The position numbers and the translations under genes were made by a program. A DNA stretch of 64,000 nt, taken from contig NZ_LT607417.1 in assembly GCF_900095225.1 (NCBI RefSeq), forward strand, positions 249,263 through 313,262. The letters run 5' to 3'. The notes under the pieces are model-generated. The model saw only the letters and a list, made by a program, of their open reading frames with translations, did not search any database and was not told where the DNA came from. Below are positions 60,436 to 64,000 of this stretch, piece after piece (the first letter of the stretch is position 1; every line of letters begins with the position of its first letter). Source of the DNA: Pseudomonas sp. UMAB-08. Lineage in GTDB: Bacteria; Pseudomonadota; Gammaproteobacteria; Pseudomonadales; Pseudomonadaceae.

Positions 60436-63093
60436 TCAAGCCAGACTTTTGCTCACCACCTCATACACGTCGCTCGACAGATCGCCCGAAGCACGGATGC
60501 GCTCCAGTTCGGCCTTCATCAGCGCCTGACGGGCGCTGTCGTATTTGCGCCAGCGTGTCAGCGGTGCCAATTGGCGCGAGGCGATCTGTGGGTTGAAGGC
60601 GTTCAGTTGAATCACCAGGTCCGCCAGGAAGCGATAGCCCGAGCCATCCGCCGCATGGAAGTTGATCAGGTTCTGACCGGCGAACGCGCCGACCAACGCA
60701 CGAACCTTGTTCGGGTTTTTCATCGTGAAGGCCGGGTGCGTCATCAACGCTTTAACCCGTTGCAGGCCACCGGGCAAGGTGCTTGCAGCCTGGACGCTGA
60801 ACCATTGGTCCATGACCAGCGGGTTGTCTTTGAAGTTGTCGGCGAACGTGGCCAGGGCCTTGGCTTTCTCTTCGGCGAATGGCGAGTTCACCAACACCGC
60901 GAGTGCGGTCAAGCGCTCGGTCATGTTGTCGCAGGTATCGAATTGCTCAAGGCACGCCGCGAGCACCTGCGGTTTGCCACTGAGCATCAGGTACGACAGG
61001 GCGATATTTTGCAGGCCACGACGGGCAAAATGCTCGGCCTCGGCGACATAAGCGGTCTTTTTCGACAGCGCGCGGTTTGCCTGATAACGCTGCCACAAGC
61101 CTTCGAACAAGCTGTCGGCCAATTGCTTGCGGGCAAACTCGCGGGCGGCATGGATCGCGTCCACGTCGGCGACTTCGCTGATTTCTGTCAGGTAGGCCTC
61201 GCCCGGCAACGACAGCATCTCGGCGACCATGGCCTGATCAAGCTGATCGTCAGCCAGCACGCTGTTCAACGCAGTGACCAGACGCTGATCAAGCACCAGG
61301 GCCTCACCCTTCTGGTGTTGGCCGATCAATTCCTGCAGCACCTGTACCGACAGCTGCTGCCCGGCTTCCCAGCGATTGAAGCCGTCGCTGTCATGCTGCA
61401 TCAGGAACATCAGTTGATCGCGGTTGTACGGGAAGCTCAGTTTTACCGGCGCCGAGAAACCACGCAGCAACGACGGCAGCGGCTTTTCAGCGATGTCGAC
61501 GAAGGTGAAGGTCTGCTCGGCTTCGCTCACCGAAATCACCCGCGAGGTACCCGCCGCCGCTGCTTCGCCGGACAGGCGCAAGGCGATTTCGCCGCCCTGT
61601 GCATCCAGCAACCCGAGTTCCACCGGGATCACGAAGGGTTGTTTTTCCTGCTTGTCCGGGGTCGCCGGGTAGCTTTGGCGGAAGGTCAGGCTGTAGGTTT
61701 TCGCCGCGCTGTCATACGCCTCGCTGACCGCCAACCGTGGGGTGCCCGCCTGGCTGTACCAGCGTTTGAACTGGGTCAACTCGACGCTGTTGGCGTCTTC
61801 CATGGCTTTGATGAAGTCGTCACAGGTCACGGCCTGACCATCATGGCGCTCGAAGTACAGGTCGCTGCCTTTACGGAAGCCCTCGGTACCGAGCAAGGTG
61901 CGCAGCATTCGCACCACTTCCGAGCCCTTTTCGTACACGGTCAGGGTATAGAAGTTGGAAATCTCGATGAAGCTGGCCGGGCGCACGGCGTGGGCCATCG
62001 GGCCGGCATCTTCGGCGAACTGGTGGGTACGCAGGTAAGCGACATCTTCGATGCGTTTGACCGTGCGCGAGTTCATGTCGGCCGAGAACTCAGCGTCACG
62101 GAAGACCGTGAAGCCTTCCTTGAGCGACAGCTGGAACCAGTCGCGGCAGGTCACGCGGTTGCCCGACCAGTTGTGGAAATATTCGTGGGCGACCACCGCT
62201 TCGACCCGCTGGTGCGCGGCATCGGTGGCGGTTTCGGCACGGGCCAGCACACAGCTGGAGTTGAAGATGTTGAGGCCCTTGTTCTCCATCGCGCCCATGT
62301 TGAAGTCGTTGACCGCTACGATCATGAAGATGTCCAGGTCGTATTCACGACCGTAGGTCTCTTCGTCCCAGCGCATGGACTTCTTCAGGCTGTTCATGGC
62401 GTGTTGGCACTTGTCGACGTTTTCAGGCTCGACATAAATGCGCAGTGTCACGTCGCGCTGGTTCATGGTGGTGAACACATCTTCGATGCACCACAGATCA
62501 CCGGCCACCAGCGCGAACAGGTACGCCGGTTTCATGAACGGATCTTCCCAGGTCGCCCAATGCCGACCGTCTTCTCCCGGACCACTGGCAATCGGGTTAC
62601 CGTTGGACAACAGCACCGGATAGCTGTGCTGCTCGGCGCTTACGGTGGTGGTGAACTTGCTCATCACGTCAGGGCGGTCGAGGTAATAGGTGATCTTGCG
62701 AAAGCCTTCGGCCTCGCACTGGGTGCAGAACATGCCGCTGGACTTGTACAGGCCTTCCAGCGCGGTATTGGTTTCCGGGTGGATCCGTACCGAGGTGTCG
62801 AGAGTGAACTTCGCAGCCTTGGGTTGCACGCTCAGGTGATCGGGGGTCTGTTGGTAGTCGCCAATACCCAGTTCAGTGTCGTCGAGCTTGAGCGACAGCA
62901 GTTCGAGCAACTGCCCGTCCAGTACCAGCGGCGGCAAACCGGCACCGCGCGCCGGGTTGCGACGCATCACCAGTTGCGCATGGACCAGGGTGTGGTCCTC
63001 GAACAGTTCGAAGGTCAGGTGCGTCTCGTCAATGAGGTACTCAGGCGCCTGATAGTCTTTCAGATAGATCATTTTCGGTTGTTCTGTGCGCAT
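60436..63093 (-). CDS. pepN: Aminopeptidase N
   Basis: An 885-residue M1 metallopeptidase with the exopeptidase motif GAMEN and the zinc site HEYFHNW followed by the third ligand Glu in LKEGFTVFRD. The N-terminal and C-terminal domains match gammaproteobacterial PepN, a cytoplasmic enzyme that trims N-terminal residues from peptides. It starts 10 nt after the DUF2797 gene's stop and ends in a terminator. A long open frame on the other strand is a coding shadow. Confidence 0.95.
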   Translation of the reverse strand: MRTEQPKMIYLKDYQAPEYLIDETHLTFELFEDHTLVHAQLVMRRNPARGAGLPPLVLDGQLLELLSLKLDDTELGIGDYQQTPDHLSVQPKAAKFTLDTSVRIHPETNTALEGLYKSSGMFCTQCEAEGFRKITYYLDRPDVMSKFTTTVSAEQHSYPVLLSNGNPIASGPGEDGRHWATWEDPFMKPAYLFALVAGDLWCIEDVFTTMNQRDVTLRIYVEPENVDKCQHAMNSLKKSMRWDEETYGREYDLDIFMIVAVNDFNMGAMENKGLNIFNSSCVLARAETATDAAHQRVEAVVAHEYFHNWSGNRVTCRDWFQLSLKEGFTVFRDAEFSADMNSRTVKRIEDVAYLRTHQFAEDAGPMAHAVRPASFIEISNFYTLTVYEKGSEVVRMLRTLLGTEGFRKGSDLYFERHDGQAVTCDDFIKAMEDANSVELTQFKRWYSQAGTPRLAVSEAYDSAAKTYSLTFRQSYPATPDKQEKQPFVIPVELGLLDAQGGEIALRLSGEAAAAGTSRVISVSEAEQTFTFVDIAEKPLPSLLRGFSAPVKLSFPYNRDQLMFLMQHDSDGFNRWEAGQQLSVQVLQELIGQHQKGEALVLDQRLVTALNSVLADDQLDQAMVAEMLSLPGEAYLTEISEVADVDAIHAAREFARKQLADSLFEGLWQRYQANRALSKKTAYVAEAEHFARRGLQNIALSYLMLSGKPQVLAACLEQFDTCDNMTERLTALAVLVNSPFAEEKAKALATFADNFKDNPLVMDQWFSVQAASTLPGGLQRVKALMTHPAFTMKNPNKVRALVGAFAGQNLINFHAADGSGYRFLADLVIQLNAFNPQIASRQLAPLTRWRKYDSARQALMKAELERIRASGDLSSDVYEVVSKSLA

Positions 63094-63103
63094 GCTGGAG
63101 TCC

Positions 63104-63934
63104 TTACTGATGCACGGCGAGCTGATAAGCCGTGTATTTACGAATATTGATCACGCCGGTATCGAAGATCAGGTACTGCCCCTTGATCCCCATCAGCGTG
63201 CCTTCAGCGATCGGGTTCTTGTCCAGGTTGAAGCTGACGATCTTGGTCGGATAAGCCTCGACCGGGTAACGAATGTCAATCGGCTCGACGTCATGCAAGA
63301 GTTGGACGGCCTGCAGGCCGAATCGTTCTTGCAAGCCGAGCAAGCCTTCGCCGCAGGTGTCGAACAGTTGCTGGCGAACGGCTTTAAGGTCCACCGGCGG
63401 GGCATCGCCCTTGAGCAAGGCGCGCCAGTTGGTACGGTCGGCCACCTGACTGCGCAACAGGTCTTCGACGAAACCGGACTGCTGACGCGTCGCGACGCGC
63501 ACAATCGGCACCGCCTGACTGGCACCCTGATCGAGCCAGCGGGTGGGCAACTGCGTGGCGCGGGTGATGCCGACCTTGACCCCGGAAGAGTTGGCCAGAT
63601 AAACCACATGATCGGTCATGCAGAACTGCTCGCCCCATGCCGGATCACGGCAGGTACCGTGTTCGTAGTGGCATTTCTCCGGGCTCATGATGCAGATATC
63701 GCATTGCGCCAGTTTGGTCATGCACGGGTAGCAATACCCTTGGCTGAAGCTGGTCTTGGTCTTGCGCCCGCAATGGGTGCAATTGATCGCGCCCAGGTAT
63801 TCCAGGCGCACGGTCTTGCCGATCATGGGGTTGACCGGTATGTCCGCGTCACCCAGACGAAAACCGTACTGCACTAAGGGCGCGTCCAGGCGCACCGACA
63901 TTTTGCTGATTGCACCGCGGCCAATCTCGATCAA
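63104..63934 (-). CDS. DUF2797 family protein
   Basis: A 276-residue protein with Cys clusters that suggest zinc binding (INCTHCGRKTK, YCYPCMTKLAQCDIC and EKCHYEHGTCRDP), then a GIY-YIG-like part (VYLANSSGVKVGITRATQLPTRWLDQGAS). This is the DUF2797 layout; no function is established. The start is TTG at 63934, since residues IEIGRGAISKM look conserved; ATG 63901 is an alternative but has no ribosome site. It lies 10 nt upstream of pepN and is likely co-transcribed. Confidence 0.85.
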   Translation of the reverse strand: MIEIGRGAISKMSVRLDAPLVQYGFRLGDADIPVNPMIGKTVRLEYLGAINCTHCGRKTKTSFSQGYCYPCMTKLAQCDICIMSPEKCHYEHGTCRDPAWGEQFCMTDHVVYLANSSGVKVGITRATQLPTRWLDQGASQAVPIVRVATRQQSGFVEDLLRSQVADRTNWRALLKGDAPPVDLKAVRQQLFDTCGEGLLGLQERFGLQAVQLLHDVEPIDIRYPVEAYPTKIVSFNLDKNPIAEGTLMGIKGQYLIFDTGVINIRKYTAYQLAVHQ

Positions 63935-64000
63935 TGGATAGCATCCGATTTGAACAGGATGTTAGGCACTGTTATCGATTTTGAGCTGCATTCCTGCGGC

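Noticed and set aside
60370..63150. A 926-codon open frame on the plus strand opposite pepN
   Set aside because: It mirrors the pepN frame in high-GC DNA; no ribosome site, no recognisable motif, and PepN's own motifs are intact.
1..64000. CRISPR arrays, rRNA operons, complete prophage or IS elements
   Set aside because: No regularly spaced repeats, rRNA-like sequence, transposase or phage structural genes were seen anywhere in the window.

Overview
The window looks like chromosome of a Pseudomonas of the fluorescens/putida-syringae type. Supports are the codon use, inverted pairs of Pseudomonas-type REP sequences, a CrcZ-family catabolite-repression sRNA, an N-acetylglutaminylglutamine osmolyte operon, a membrane quinoprotein glucose dehydrogenase and a CsrA/Rsm paralog. 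No prophage, plasmid or CRISPR array is present. A decayed integrase piece near 21.5-21.8 kb is the only clear mobile-element scar.

Layout. 0-2.9 kb: a tRNA-Val/tRNA-Asp pair (the second cut by the window edge), rdgC, a bile-acid-type symporter, and a guanidine exporter gene preceded by a guanidine-II riboswitch. 2.9-14.1 kb: an MFS-acyltransferase fusion, a SLAC1/TehA-type channel, a symporter-linked hybrid histidine kinase, and a three-gene lipoprotein/ABC unit resembling AttEFGH. 14.2-21.9 kb: a giant LRR/NEL-type E3 ubiquitin ligase effector-like gene, two membrane-protein genes, and the integrase scar with dense inverted repeats. 21.9-26.6 kb: the NAGGN operon (amidotransferase, synthetase, M42 peptidase). 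26.7-35.5 kb: small conserved genes (YheU, a CsrA paralog, YnfA, DUF2784, DUF3309), an SDR, the DUF485-ActP acetate uptake operon, an orphan betaine-type binding protein, a GH17 membrane glucan enzyme, and the CrcZ-family sRNA with its sigma-54 promoter. 35.5-43.5 kb: an alpha/beta hydrolase overlapping mlaA, a pirin with an unusual C-terminal extension, a secreted lactonase and gcd. 43.5-52.7 kb: sugar-acid genes (2-ketoacid reductase with an MFS transporter; an aldehyde dehydrogenase, an AraD1-family enzyme and an MFS transporter divergent from an IlvD/Edd dehydratase and a FadR-type regulator). 52.8-60.2 kb: an envelope cluster (RND permease, YCF48 propeller, DUF1329, DUF1302) with a predicted sigma-54 promoter. 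60.4-64 kb: pepN and a DUF2797 gene.

Functional links. Gcd makes periplasmic gluconolactone and the exported lactonase beside it could open the ring. The dehydratase, AraD1 protein and aldehyde dehydrogenase fit the non-phosphorylative pentonate route to 2-oxoglutarate. Their regulator has a matching 13-bp palindrome in the divergent promoter. Acetate uptake, sugar-acid use and the CrcZ-like RNA all belong to carbon-source choice. The least understood units are the sigma-54-linked DUF1302/DUF1329/YCF48/RND cluster and the NEL ligase.

All calls come from reading sequence and motifs; no database search was run.
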